Assembly (NCBI RefSeq): GCF_002563855.1
Contig: NZ_PDJQ01000001.1
Coordinates: 248,001-312,000 of the forward strand
Reading direction: 5' to 3'
From: Tepidiforma thermophila
Lineage (GTDB): Bacteria > Chloroflexota > Dehalococcoidia > Tepidiformales > Tepidiformaceae
Length of the DNA: 64,000 nucleotides
Shown: one piece after another, positions 54,285-62,355 of the stretch
Position numbering within the stretch: the first letter of the stretch is position 1
Layout of the letters: every line of letters begins with the position of its first letter
Notes under the pieces: model-generated
Seen by the model: only the letters and a program-made list of their open reading frames with translations
Told to the model about the DNA's origin: nothing
Databases searched by the model: none
Program-made: the position numbers and the translations under genes

Positions 54285-55152
54285 ACATGCCTTCGCGCCA
54301 GTCGATGGCGCCTTTGAGGCCGGTGCCGGCCTCCATGCTCTCGCGCATCCGGTCCTGCCAGGCGTAGCTGAAGCTGGTCATCTGGGCCATGGCGTCCATG
54401 TCGGTCGAGCTGCGCACCGACGAGTAGATGCCCATGTTCTCGTAGAAGCGGTTCATGTTGAGTTTGAGGATGGCGAGGTGGTCGGCGGTGGCGTTGGCGA
54501 GCCGGTCGGCGAGGGCGATGGTGTTCTCCTCGAGCTCCTCTTTCGGCCAGGCGTAGTTGATCATGCCGATCCGCTCGGCTTCGCGGCCGGAGATGGAGTC
54601 GCCGGTGTAGTAGAGCTCTTTCGCCTTGCGCATGCCGATGACGAGCGGCCAGATGACGCCGGTGCGGCTGGTGCCGAGGCCCCGGAGGCCCGGGTGGCCG
54701 AGCTGGGCGTCTTCGGCGGCGACGACGAGGTCGGCCATCATGGCGAGTTCGCAGCCGCCGGCGAGGGCGTAGCCGTGGACCTGGGCGATGGTCACCTTCG
54801 CCATGTTCCAGAAGTACAGGTGGATGTCGGTAATCTGCTGCATACCGGTGCGGATGCCCATGAGCAGCCGGCGGCCTTTTTCGTCGGTGGTGCGGTAGCG
54901 GCGAACGACGCCGTCGGCGCCGCCGCGGGGCGGGGCGAGGTCGTACCCGGCGCTGAAGGTGCGGCCGGCGCCGCGGACGATGATGACGCGGGCGGTGTCG
55001 TCGGCCTCGAGGTCGTGGAGGGCGTCCCAGAACTCGAAGAGGAGCTCCTGGGAGAGGGCGTTCATCTTTTCGGGGCGGTTGAGGGTGATGCGGGCGACGC
55101 GGCCGTCGGTCCCGACGCGGTCGATCAGGAGGTTTTCGTAGGCGCGGCTCAT
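54253..55152 (-). CDS. Enoyl-CoA hydratase/isomerase family protein
   Basis: A 299-residue crotonase-fold enzyme. The oxyanion-hole blocks are TFSAGYDLAPP (about 65) and QVHGYALAGGCELAMMADLV (about 120). ELYYTGDSISGREAERIGMI is the usual C-terminal block. The insertion GADGVVRRYRTTDEKGRRLL is longer than in short-chain hydratases. The exact acyl substrate cannot be told. A TATAAT (55161-55166, minus strand) lies eight bases before the ATG, so the mRNA is leaderless or nearly so. The last 32 bases are duplicated beyond the toxin-antitoxin pair. Confidence 0.88.
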   Translation of the reverse strand: MSRAYENLLIDRVGTDGRVARITLNRPEKMNALSQELLFEFWDALHDLEADDTARVIIVRGAGRTFSAGYDLAPPRGGADGVVRRYRTTDEKGRRLLMGIRTGMQQITDIHLYFWNMAKVTIAQVHGYALAGGCELAMMADLVVAAEDAQLGHPGLRGLGTSRTGVIWPLVIGMRKAKELYYTGDSISGREAERIGMINYAWPKEELEENTIALADRLANATADHLAILKLNMNRFYENMGIYSSVRSSTDMDAMAQMTSFSYAWQDRMRESMEAGTGLKGAIDWREGMYRNLPPGLKR

Positions 55153-55160
55153 GACCGGTG

Positions 55161-55166
55161 ATTATA
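55161..55166 (-). promoter_or_regulatory. -10 element for enoyl-CoA hydratase, leaderless
   Basis: TATAAT on the minus strand, eight bases before the ATG at 55152. It overlaps the stop codon region of the MFS gene upstream. Confidence 0.6.
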
Positions 55167-56403
55167 GGGAGGCGGGACGGAGCCGGCCGCCGGCGAGGAG
55201 GGCTGCGGCCAGGAGCGCGGCGAGGAGGGCTGCAGCGGCGCTGAAGGAGAAGGTTGCCTTCGGCCCAAAGGCATCCCAGAGGACGCCGGCGAGGAGGCTG
55301 GCGGCGAGGACGAGACCGCCGGTGACACCCTGGAAGAGGCCCAGCGCGGTAGAGCGCGCATCGGGGGGCGCCAGGTCGGCGATGAACGCTTTGCCGATGC
55401 CCTCGGTGGCCGCGATATACGCGCCGTAGAGCGGGAAGAGGAGCCAGGCGGCTGCGCCGGTGCCGGCGAGGGCAAACCCGAGGTAGACGGCGGCGAAGAC
55501 GAGGTAGCCGCCGACGATGACGGCGGGACGCGGGATGCGGTCGCTGAGGGCGCCGGCGGGGTACGACAGGAGCGCATAGACGGCGTTGTAGACGACGTAG
55601 GCGAGGACGACGGCCGTGGTGGTGAGGCCGAGGTCCTTCGCGCGGAGGATGAGGAAGGCATCGGAGGAGTTGCCGAGCATGAAGAGGCCGGTGACGCCGA
55701 GGAAGAGCCAGTAGGCCGGCGGGAGGCTGCGGAGGCCGGGGCGGGGGCCGTCGGCAGGTGAGCGGGCCGGAGCCGGGACTTCGGGCACGCGGGCGACGAC
55801 GATCACGGAGATGGCGGCGGGGATGAGCGCAAGGGCGATCGCCCAGCGGAGGTGCTCCTGGCCGACGCTGGCGAGGAATGCGAGGGCGAGGAGCGGGCCG
55901 AGTACGGCGCCGAGGGTATCGAAGGCGCGGTGGAAGCCGAAGATGCGCCCGCGGGTTTCGGGGGCAGCGACATCGGCGAGCATGGCATCGCGCGCGGGGG
56001 TGCGGATGCCCTTGCCGAAGCGGTCGACGGCGCGGCCGGCGAGGGCGAATCCCCAGGCTGGTGCGGCCGCGAGGATGAGCTTGCCGAGGGCTGCGAGGGC
56101 GTAGCCGGCGACGACGAACGGCTTGCGGGCGCCGGCGGCGTCGCTCCAGCGGCCGGCCAGGGGGCGGGTCGCGTAGGCGGTGGCCTCGGCGACGCCTTCG
56201 ACCAGGCCGACGGCGGCCACGGGCGCGCCGAGCGTGGCGGTCAGGAAGATCGGGATGAGCGGGTAGACGAGTTCGGAGGAGATATCGGCGAAGAAGGAGG
56301 TGAGGCCGAGGAGCCAGGCTGTCCGGGGGATGGCGCGAACGCGGGGAGGCACGCGGGCATGGTGCACGCGAGCCGGGGACGGAACAAGCGCCGGCGGTGT
56401 CAC
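55162..56403 (-). CDS. Major facilitator superfamily transporter
   Basis: A 413-residue protein with about twelve membrane helices in two halves. The first half has LTSFFADISSELVYPLIPIF, the MFS loop motif GRWSDAAGARKP between helices 2 and 3, and GRAVDRFGKGIRTPARDAML. The second half has LSYPAGALSDRIPRPAV. GKGIRTPARDAM is characteristic of a group of putative drug or metabolite exporters. The start is a GTG at 56403, and an internal Met is lacking nearby, so a later GTG or CTG is possible. Substrate unknown. Confidence 0.88.
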   Translation of the reverse strand: MTPPALVPSPARVHHARVPPRVRAIPRTAWLLGLTSFFADISSELVYPLIPIFLTATLGAPVAAVGLVEGVAEATAYATRPLAGRWSDAAGARKPFVVAGYALAALGKLILAAAPAWGFALAGRAVDRFGKGIRTPARDAMLADVAAPETRGRIFGFHRAFDTLGAVLGPLLALAFLASVGQEHLRWAIALALIPAAISVIVVARVPEVPAPARSPADGPRPGLRSLPPAYWLFLGVTGLFMLGNSSDAFLILRAKDLGLTTTAVVLAYVVYNAVYALLSYPAGALSDRIPRPAVIVGGYLVFAAVYLGFALAGTGAAAWLLFPLYGAYIAATEGIGKAFIADLAPPDARSTALGLFQGVTGGLVLAASLLAGVLWDAFGPKATFSFSAAAALLAALLAAALLAGGRLRPASL

Positions 56404-56431
56404 GCCTCAGCGCGGCGTTCGGCGACGGGCG

Positions 56432-56728
56432 TCAGCGCTCCAGGAGGGCGGCCGGTGGAGGGCTATCGCCTTCGACCCGGAGTGTGGTGGTCCGGTGGCC
56501 GGCGCCGCCGCGGATGGCGGCTTCGCGGACGATAGCGGTGCGGGTGGAGCGGCCGACGGTGAGTTCGACGCGGTCGCCGGGGAGGATGGCGGCAACGCCC
56601 TGGATGACGAGTTCGCCGGTCCAGGGTTCGGGGCCGCCGTTGCGGGCGAGCGAGGCGGCGACGCGGGTTTCGACGCCGTCGCCGAACGCCAGGCGGGCTT
56701 CACCCTGCCAGGTCGCGGTGGTGCTCAT
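56432..56728 (-). CDS. Small hypothetical protein, 98 residues
   Basis: I do not recognise it. It starts MSTTATWQGEARLAFGDGVE and has EPWTGELVIQGVAAILPGDR and TAIVREAAIRGGAGHRTTTL, a pattern of alternating strands like a small beta-barrel. No signal or membrane segment. The ATG lies eight bases downstream (minus strand) of a perfect 16-bp palindrome that may control it. Confidence 0.65.
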   Translation of the reverse strand: MSTTATWQGEARLAFGDGVETRVAASLARNGGPEPWTGELVIQGVAAILPGDRVELTVGRSTRTAIVREAAIRGGAGHRTTTLRVEGDSPPPAALLER

Positions 56729-56736
56729 GTCCGGAG

Positions 56737-56752
56737 CTTAGCACGTGCTAAG
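56737..56752. promoter_or_regulatory. 16-bp perfect palindrome, probable operator
   Basis: CTTAGCACGTGCTAAG, located just upstream of the 98-residue gene, with a TTGACT overlapping its minus-strand 5' edge as a possible -35. The half-site TTAGCAC is also the CIRCE half-site, but the nine-base spacer of CIRCE is missing, so a TetR-like regulator is as likely. Confidence 0.5.
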
Positions 56753-56879
56753 TCAACGCGGGGTAATGCGTAACACATCGTGACAGCGTTCATTCCGGAA
56801 GCTGGACGGGTGTTCAGCGGCTTTCCCGGTAGGGCGGGGTCGGGTGTAATCGGGCCAGACCTCTCGAGGGAGCGCGCCG

Positions 56880-57419
56880 GTGGAGACCTTCCTGCACATG
56901 ACGTTTGTGTGGCTGCACATCCTGGGCATTGCGCTGTGGGTGGGGCCGCAGGTGTTCCTCGCGGTGGTTTGGGGGCCGGCCTCGCGGCAGATTGCCGACC
57001 TGCCGACGCGGGTTGCGGCGATGCGGACGATTACGCGGCGGTTCGGCTACCTCGGCGGGTTCGGGCTGGCGCTGATCATCGTCGCGGGGACGTACCTGGT
57101 GTTTACGTGGCGGGACTACTACGCGATCCCGTCGGATGCGGAGTTCACGAGCCTGCGGTTCGGCGCCTGGTTCATCATCAAGATGAATGTGCTGATCGTG
57201 ATGCTGGCGGTGGTGGCGCTGCACACGTTCTGGGCTGGTCCGAGGCAGCTGCGGCTGTACGAGGCGAAGGCGCGGGGAGAGGCGGTGGACGAGGGTGCGC
57301 TGCGGCGGGCGCGGATGGTTTCGATGACGCTGAGCCTGCTGGGGCTGGTGCTGACGCTGGCGCTGATGGTGATGGGGGTGATGATCGGGACGAGCAGCTG
57401 GAGCCTGCAGGAGGTGTAG
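56880..57419 (+). CDS. Membrane protein, CopD/DUF4149-like, four helices
   Basis: A 179-residue integral membrane protein with four predicted helices: MTFVWLHILGIALWVGPQVF (1), YLGGFGLALIIVAGTYLVF (2), FIIKMNVLIVMLAVVALHTF (3) and LSLLGLVLTLALMVMGVMIG (4). The His residues in helices 1 and 3 are in positions used for haem or copper binding in CopD-like proteins. The start is a GTG at 56880. A TGTAAT near 56845 may be its -10. Confidence 0.75.
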   Translation: METFLHMTFVWLHILGIALWVGPQVFLAVVWGPASRQIADLPTRVAAMRTITRRFGYLGGFGLALIIVAGTYLVFTWRDYYAIPSDAEFTSLRFGAWFIIKMNVLIVMLAVVALHTFWAGPRQLRLYEAKARGEAVDEGALRRARMVSMTLSLLGLVLTLALMVMGVMIGTSSWSLQEV

Positions 57420-57490
57420 GGGGCGGGGCGCGGGGGGCGGGCCGGGGGTCTGCCCCGGCCCGCTTTGATCGGAACGGTCCGAGAACCCGG

Positions 57491-60400
57491 CTACGGGTTC
57501 ACGAGCCAGCTGACCGGGCTCGGGCCGGGGCGGATGGCGATGAAGTAGCTGACCCCCGTGCGGAGGGTGGTGAAGTCGTTGGCGCCGGGCACGTTCTCGG
57601 CGCCGGGGAAGTAGCCGCGCCAGCGCTGGGCTGCCGGGTCGAACGTCCAGATGGCGCTGATGCGGGCACGGATCGTGGGATTGGCCGCGAGCAGGGCGGC
57701 GATCGAGGCGTTATCGGGGCCGGCCCAGGCGATAAGGGTGTAGGTGGTGTAGAGGGTGTAGGTCGCGGGCCCGGGCGTGACGGTCGACGAACCGGTGCCG
57801 CCGGTGCCAGTATCGCCAGTGCCGGTCCCGCCGGTGCCAGTGCCGCCCGTACCGGTACCGCCCGTTCCGCCGGTGCCCCCCGTGCCAGTGCCGCCTGTAC
57901 CGGTACCGCCCGTTCCGCCGGTGCCCCCCGTGCCCGTGCCGCCCGTACCGGTGCCGCCCGTACCAGTCCCGCCGGTGCCGCCGGAGGGCGGAGGCGAGGG
58001 CGGCGCGAGGCAGGTAAAGTCGTCGGCCGGGGTGTTCGGGCTGGTGCCGTTGGCGGTGGTCACGCGGATGTCGACCTGGCCGGGCGCGCGGGCGGCCGGC
58101 CGGATGACGAGCGTGTTAGCGTTGATGTAGGTGACGGTCGCGGCGGCGCCGCCAAAGGTGACCGTGGCGCCCGAGGTGAAGGCGCTGCCGAGGATGGCTA
58201 CCTGCAGGTTGCCGTCGCAGATGCCGGAGCTGGGCACGATACCGGAGACCGATGGCGCGGCGGTGATGGGCGCCGGGGTTGAGCTGGCCGGCGGCGGCGT
58301 GCTCGCGGCCGCGCAGACCAGGTCATCGGCGGCGACATCGGGGGAGGTGCCTTCGATGGTAGTGACGGTGACACGGTAGGTGCCTGCCGGGAGCGATGGC
58401 GCGAGGACGAGGAGGGAGCCTTCGCCCCAGGAGAGCGCGAGCGGCTCGAAGGTCGCCTGGGTTGTCCCTACCCTGACGGTGAGGGCGGTGGCGGAATCGT
58501 AGGGATAGCGGGCGATGCGGGTGCCGCGGAGGACGAACCAGTGCTGGCCGTTGCAGGTGGTGGAGGGCGGGGTCAGCGAGGTGACCGCCGGGCCGGGGCC
58601 GTAGTAGAGGAAGTCGTCGTCGGTGCCTGAGGTGTCGCTGTAAAGGTAGTTGTACTCGGACGGCTGCACCCTGACCTGCACGCTGACGGGTCCGTAGGGG
58701 GCTGCCGGGCCGCCCAGCCGGGCAGGGGTAGTGCAGGTCAGTTCCCCGTCGTTCACCCGGACGAGGTTCGTGCACTCCTCGCCCAGGAGGGTAACGCGGA
58801 CGGTGCCCGGGCCGAAGTTGCGGCCGCGGATGGTGATGGGGGTGCCGCCCGTGATGGGGCCGGCGTTGGGGGTGACGGAGGTGACAACGGGCAGATGGTC
58901 GTTGTCTTCGATGGTGACCGTCACGGTTGACCGGGTGCCGAGGACAGCGCCGCCGGTGGGGTTGAAGAGTTCGAGAATAACCGTTTCGTTGGGCTCCCGC
59001 TCATCATCGTCGATGACGGTGAACTCGCAGTACTTCTCCGAGACGTCGCCATCTGCCCAGCTGAGGGTCGGCGGCGGGTCAGGGAACGTGTAGTCGGACC
59101 CTGGCGTGGCGGTGCCGCCGGGGGTGGCCACCCGGCACTGGACCGTTACCGCGCCCACGGCGCCGTCGCGGCGGTAGACGGCCACCCGGGTAGTGTTCCT
59201 ACCCTCCTGCGCGGAGCCCCAGTCGAAGGACAGCGAACCCGGGACGTCGTTGTCGCGGATGGTGACGGTGGCCTCAGCGTTCGAGGTGCTCACCCTGGCC
59301 CCGCCGGTCGGGTTTACGAGCTCAACAACAAAGGTCTCATCCGGCTCGTTCAGAACCGTGTCGTCGATGACGAGAAACGAGCAAGGTTTCGAACCGGACT
59401 CACCGCTGGTCCAGCTCAGCACCTGCTCTGCGAGGGTGAAGTCCGACCCTGGGGTGGCTGTGCCGGCGCCGCTCTTCACCCGGCAGGTCACGCTGACTGA
59501 GCCGGTGTTGCCTGAGCGATACACATATACGGAGCGCGTACCCTCGCCCTCAGTTACGGTCGCCCCGCCTACGGAGAACTCGCCCGGGACGTCGTTGTCG
59601 TAGATGGTGACGGTGGCTTCACCGTTCGAGGTGCTCACCGTCGCGCCACCGGTTGGGTTGACAAGCTCGACGACGAACGTCTCGGTCCCCTCCACAAGCG
59701 CGTCATCGACGACGGAGAACGAGCAGGATTTCGAGCTGCTCTCCCCCGTGTTCCAGGTGAGGGTCTGCTCCGCGAGGGTGAAGTCATCAGTCGGCGTGGC
59801 GGTGCCGGCGCCGCTCTTCACCCGGCAGGTGACGCTCACCGGACCAGCATTGCCCGAGCGGTAGACGAACACCGAGCCCGTACCGGCAGCCTCGGACACG
59901 CCAGTCCCGGAGACGGAGAACTCGCCCGGGACGTCGTTGTCGCGGATTGTGACAGTGGCCTCACCGTTCGTCGGGCTGATGATTGACATGCCCTGGGGAT
60001 CCACGAGTTCGACGACAAACGTTTCGCTGTCTTCGACCTCCTCATCATCAACGATTGTGAATGAGCAGGATTTAGTGGTCGGCCATTCTGACGGTATCCA
60101 TGTGAGCGTTTTTTGCTCAAACGTAAAGTCTACTCCAGGAGAAGCTGTCCCAGTGTCAGGCTTTAACCTGCAGGTGACACTAACCGCTTCAAGTGGCTGC
60201 CTCGAAATCGAAACGTAAATCTGGTGATTTTGCACCCCTTCTCGCACCTCTGCGGGCGATACAGAGAAGGTCGTGACCATCCAGTCTTCCGGGTCAATCA
60301 AGATCAGCGTGAACGTTGAAGGGCTTGCAATAGGCGCGCCGGACGCTTCAGCGAGCTCCAGTATGATGGTCTCTTCGCCTTCAGGAGCCCGGTCAAAGAC

Positions 60401-61459
60401 CAGCGTGACCCGGCACTCCTTAGCCTCTTCATCGCCATCGGACCAGGTCAGCGTTTGCTCTGCGAATTCGAAGTCCTCGTGATGGGTCGCGGTACCGAGT
60501 GCCGTGAGGCGACACTTGACCGACGCCTCACCAGCGCTCCCGCCGGTCCGAAACACCCTGACCCCCACTTCGGCGTTGTACTCGTCGAATCGACCGCTAG
60601 CTTGAGAAAACATGAATGCGCCGCGGTTGTCGTCGTCGAGCACGGAAACTTCCACCAACCCAATCCATGGGCCTCCAACGACACTCACCGAGATTTGCGC
60701 CCTCTCCGTCTGCTCCTCCTCGGGGTCATTCGTGAGCTCGAACTCGCAGGTAGCGAGGCGGCTATCGGCAAGGAACGACGCCGTGACCGTCGATGGGGTG
60801 TAGTCAGCGCCGGGCGTGGCATACGCTGAGGAGCTATTGCCGGTGCAGGTGACGTCCACCGCGGTGTCCGCCGGGCCCGCGCGGAGGACTGGGACCTTGA
60901 AGGTGGTATCCGTCCTCTCGCGCACGTAGTAGCCGTACGCGCCGAAGGCGTACGCGGGAGTCGTCGCGTCGTCATCGATGACGGAGACCGTGTGGTACCG
61001 GCCGGTCTGCGGGACGCGCGCGTTCGCAGGCGCGTACAGCTCCAGCCCGTAGCTGCGGATGGGCGACGGATCGGCAGCAGTGTTATTCGCCACGGCGAGG
61101 CAGGAACCCGCCGCGCCGGGCCAGTCGACGGTGCCCACGGTTTGGCCGGGCGCGAAGGTGACCGTGAGCGAGTAGGGCGGAGCGTAGAAATCGGCCGCGC
61201 CCGACGGTCCCTGAACCGTGACTGTCTGAGCTGTGGAGGTATCGCCCTCGCGGATGATTTTGATGCAGTGCGTGCCCCCGTCTTCCATGACGTTGGACCA
61301 GGGGGTTTCGAAACGGAAGGTAGTCGGCGTGGCGGACTGGGCACCGGCCTGGCGGGTCGCAGGCCCGGCAGCCAGCACGAATGCCACCGCAGCGAGGGCC
61401 GCCATCGCCAGCGCGGCCCACCGCCGCCGTCGTCCGATGGGGTGGAGTCGAGCAGTCAT
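57491..61459 (-). CDS. Large secreted protein with seven Calx-beta and three TIG domains
   Basis: A 1322-residue exported protein. A signal peptide (to about residue 40, AGPATRQAGAQ) is followed by seven Calx-beta repeats (about 45-870), recognisable by repeated EGTETFVVELVNPTGG- and TVTIRDNDVPGEFSV-like segments and a conserved Cys pair in several repeats (VTCRVKSGAGTATPG and SKSCSFSVVDD). Three TIG/IPT domains follow (VTSVTPNAGPITGGTPITIR and similar, about 870-1160), then about 70 residues of GTGGT repeats, and a C-terminal domain with TLIAWAGPDNASIAALLAAN and GVSYFIAIRPGPSPVSWLVN. Calx-beta domains bind Ca2+, so an adhesin or surface-layer role is likely. Two Calx-beta repeats are nearly identical in sequence. 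No anchor motif is seen at the C-terminus. Confidence 0.88.
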   Translation of the reverse strand: MTARLHPIGRRRRWAALAMAALAAVAFVLAAGPATRQAGAQSATPTTFRFETPWSNVMEDGGTHCIKIIREGDTSTAQTVTVQGPSGAADFYAPPYSLTVTFAPGQTVGTVDWPGAAGSCLAVANNTAADPSPIRSYGLELYAPANARVPQTGRYHTVSVIDDDATTPAYAFGAYGYYVRERTDTTFKVPVLRAGPADTAVDVTCTGNSSSAYATPGADYTPSTVTASFLADSRLATCEFELTNDPEEEQTERAQISVSVVGGPWIGLVEVSVLDDDNRGAFMFSQASGRFDEYNAEVGVRVFRTGGSAGEASVKCRLTALGTATHHEDFEFAEQTLTWSDGDEEAKECRVTLVFDRAPEGEETIILELAEASGAPIASPSTFTLILIDPEDWMVTTFSVSPAEVREGVQNHQIYVSISRQPLEAVSVTCRLKPDTGTASPGVDFTFEQKTLTWIPSEWPTTKSCSFTIVDDEEVEDSETFVVELVDPQGMSIISPTNGEATVTIRDNDVPGEFSVSGTGVSEAAGTGSVFVYRSGNAGPVSVTCRVKSGAGTATPTDDFTLAEQTLTWNTGESSSKSCSFSVVDDALVEGTETFVVELVNPTGGATVSTSNGEATVTIYDNDVPGEFSVGGATVTEGEGTRSVYVYRSGNTGSVSVTCRVKSGAGTATPGSDFTLAEQVLSWTSGESGSKPCSFLVIDDTVLNEPDETFVVELVNPTGGARVSTSNAEATVTIRDNDVPGSLSFDWGSAQEGRNTTRVAVYRRDGAVGAVTVQCRVATPGGTATPGSDYTFPDPPPTLSWADGDVSEKYCEFTVIDDDEREPNETVILELFNPTGGAVLGTRSTVTVTIEDNDHLPVVTSVTPNAGPITGGTPITIRGRNFGPGTVRVTLLGEECTNLVRVNDGELTCTTPARLGGPAAPYGPVSVQVRVQPSEYNYLYSDTSGTDDDFLYYGPGPAVTSLTPPSTTCNGQHWFVLRGTRIARYPYDSATALTVRVGTTQATFEPLALSWGEGSLLVLAPSLPAGTYRVTVTTIEGTSPDVAADDLVCAAASTPPPASSTPAPITAAPSVSGIVPSSGICDGNLQVAILGSAFTSGATVTFGGAAATVTYINANTLVIRPAARAPGQVDIRVTTANGTSPNTPADDFTCLAPPSPPPSGGTGGTGTGGTGTGGTGTGGTGGTGGTGTGGTGTGGTGGTGGTGTGGTGTGGTGTGDTGTGGTGSSTVTPGPATYTLYTTYTLIAWAGPDNASIAALLAANPTIRARISAIWTFDPAAQRWRGYFPGAENVPGANDFTTLRTGVSYFIAIRPGPSPVSWLVNP
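57785..57990. repeat. Tandem repeat encoding Gly-Thr linker
   Basis: GTGCCGCCCGTACCGGTACC and variants repeated for about 200 bp; on the coding strand it spells GTGGT and GGTGTGGT. A length-variable linker between the TIG domains and the C-terminal domain. Confidence 0.85.
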
Positions 61460-61568
61460 GGAGCCTCCAGGTCGCTCAGTTCATGCCCGGCTGGTGGCAG
61501 CCGGGGAGATGAATCGTAGCCACCGGGTGCATGCTGCGTCACGCATTTTTATGTCGCTCTAACGAAGA

Positions 61569-61583
61569 CGACAGGAATTGTCG
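61569..61583. promoter_or_regulatory. Inverted repeat CGACA-N5-TGTCG between divergent genes
   Basis: CGACAGGAATTGTCG between the Calx-beta protein (minus) and the methyltransferase (plus), 41 bases before the -10 of the latter. One of five such sites. Confidence 0.4.
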
Positions 61584-61623
61584 CGAACTGCCCGGGGGCG
61601 GGGCGCGGGGGGCGGCTTTCGGC

Positions 61624-61629
61624 GATAAT
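61624..61629 (+). promoter_or_regulatory. -10 element for the methyltransferase, leaderless
   Basis: GATAAT, six bases before the GTG at 61636. No Shine-Dalgarno sequence. Confidence 0.6.
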
Positions 61630-61635
61630 CCGGCC

Positions 61636-62283
61636 GTGGCACAGCAGGGTTCGGCGGTGCAGGCGGATTCGCAGGCAGGGGCGCAGGGCGCGCCGGCGCG
61701 ACGCCGTATCGTCATCGACCTCGGCTGCGGGCGGCGGAAGAAGCCGGGGGCCATTGGGCTGGATATCGCGCGGGTGCCGGGCGTCGATGTGATCGCCGAT
61801 GTGACGCGTCCGCTGCCGCTGAAGGACAGCTCGGTCGATGAGGTGTACGCCTCGCACCTGATTGAGCACGTGGACGATCTGATGGCGTTCATGGGGGAGG
61901 TGTGGCGGGTGTGCAGGCCGGGGGCGCTGGTGTACTTCCGCTTTCCACACGGTTCGACGCCGTTTCTGACGTGGAAGGACCCGACGCACCGGCGGGGGGT
62001 GTACCTGGCGATGTTCGAGTACTTCGACCCGACGACGCTGGACGGGCAGGTGTGGGGGTACTACCACCCGGCGAAGTTCAAGATTGAGCGGCGGCGGCTG
62101 CACTTCAATTTGAATTTCGATACGGTGCGCCCGGGGCGGGTGCGCGCGGTGGTGGGGTGGGTGCTGGACCGGCTGGCGAACCGGAGCGAGCGGTGGCTGT
62201 ACGTGTGCGAGCGGTGGTGGGGGAACTGGGTGGGGATGGAGGAGGCGGAGATCTGGCTGCGGGCGCTGAAGCCGGGGGGCTGA
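61636..62283 (+). CDS. Class I SAM-dependent methyltransferase
   Basis: A 215-residue protein. Motif I is RIVIDLGCGRRKKPGAIGLD (about 25-44), followed by VDVIADVTRPLPLKDSSVDE and VYASHLIEHVDDLMAFMGEV, the pattern of class I methyltransferases that act in glycan or lipid pathways. The segment GYYHPAKFKIERRRLHFNLN is conserved in this group. Substrate unknown. The start is the GTG at 61636 from a leaderless promoter; a longer frame upstream passes through the inverted repeat and is not likely. Confidence 0.88.
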   Translation: MAQQGSAVQADSQAGAQGAPARRRIVIDLGCGRRKKPGAIGLDIARVPGVDVIADVTRPLPLKDSSVDEVYASHLIEHVDDLMAFMGEVWRVCRPGALVYFRFPHGSTPFLTWKDPTHRRGVYLAMFEYFDPTTLDGQVWGYYHPAKFKIERRRLHFNLNFDTVRPGRVRAVVGWVLDRLANRSERWLYVCERWWGNWVGMEEAEIWLRALKPGG

Positions 62284-62355
62284 GGGGGCGGGGGGCCACT
62301 GCACGAATGCCCGGAATTGCGGAGTGCCAGGGCCCTGGTATCCTGGGCGGCCAGG

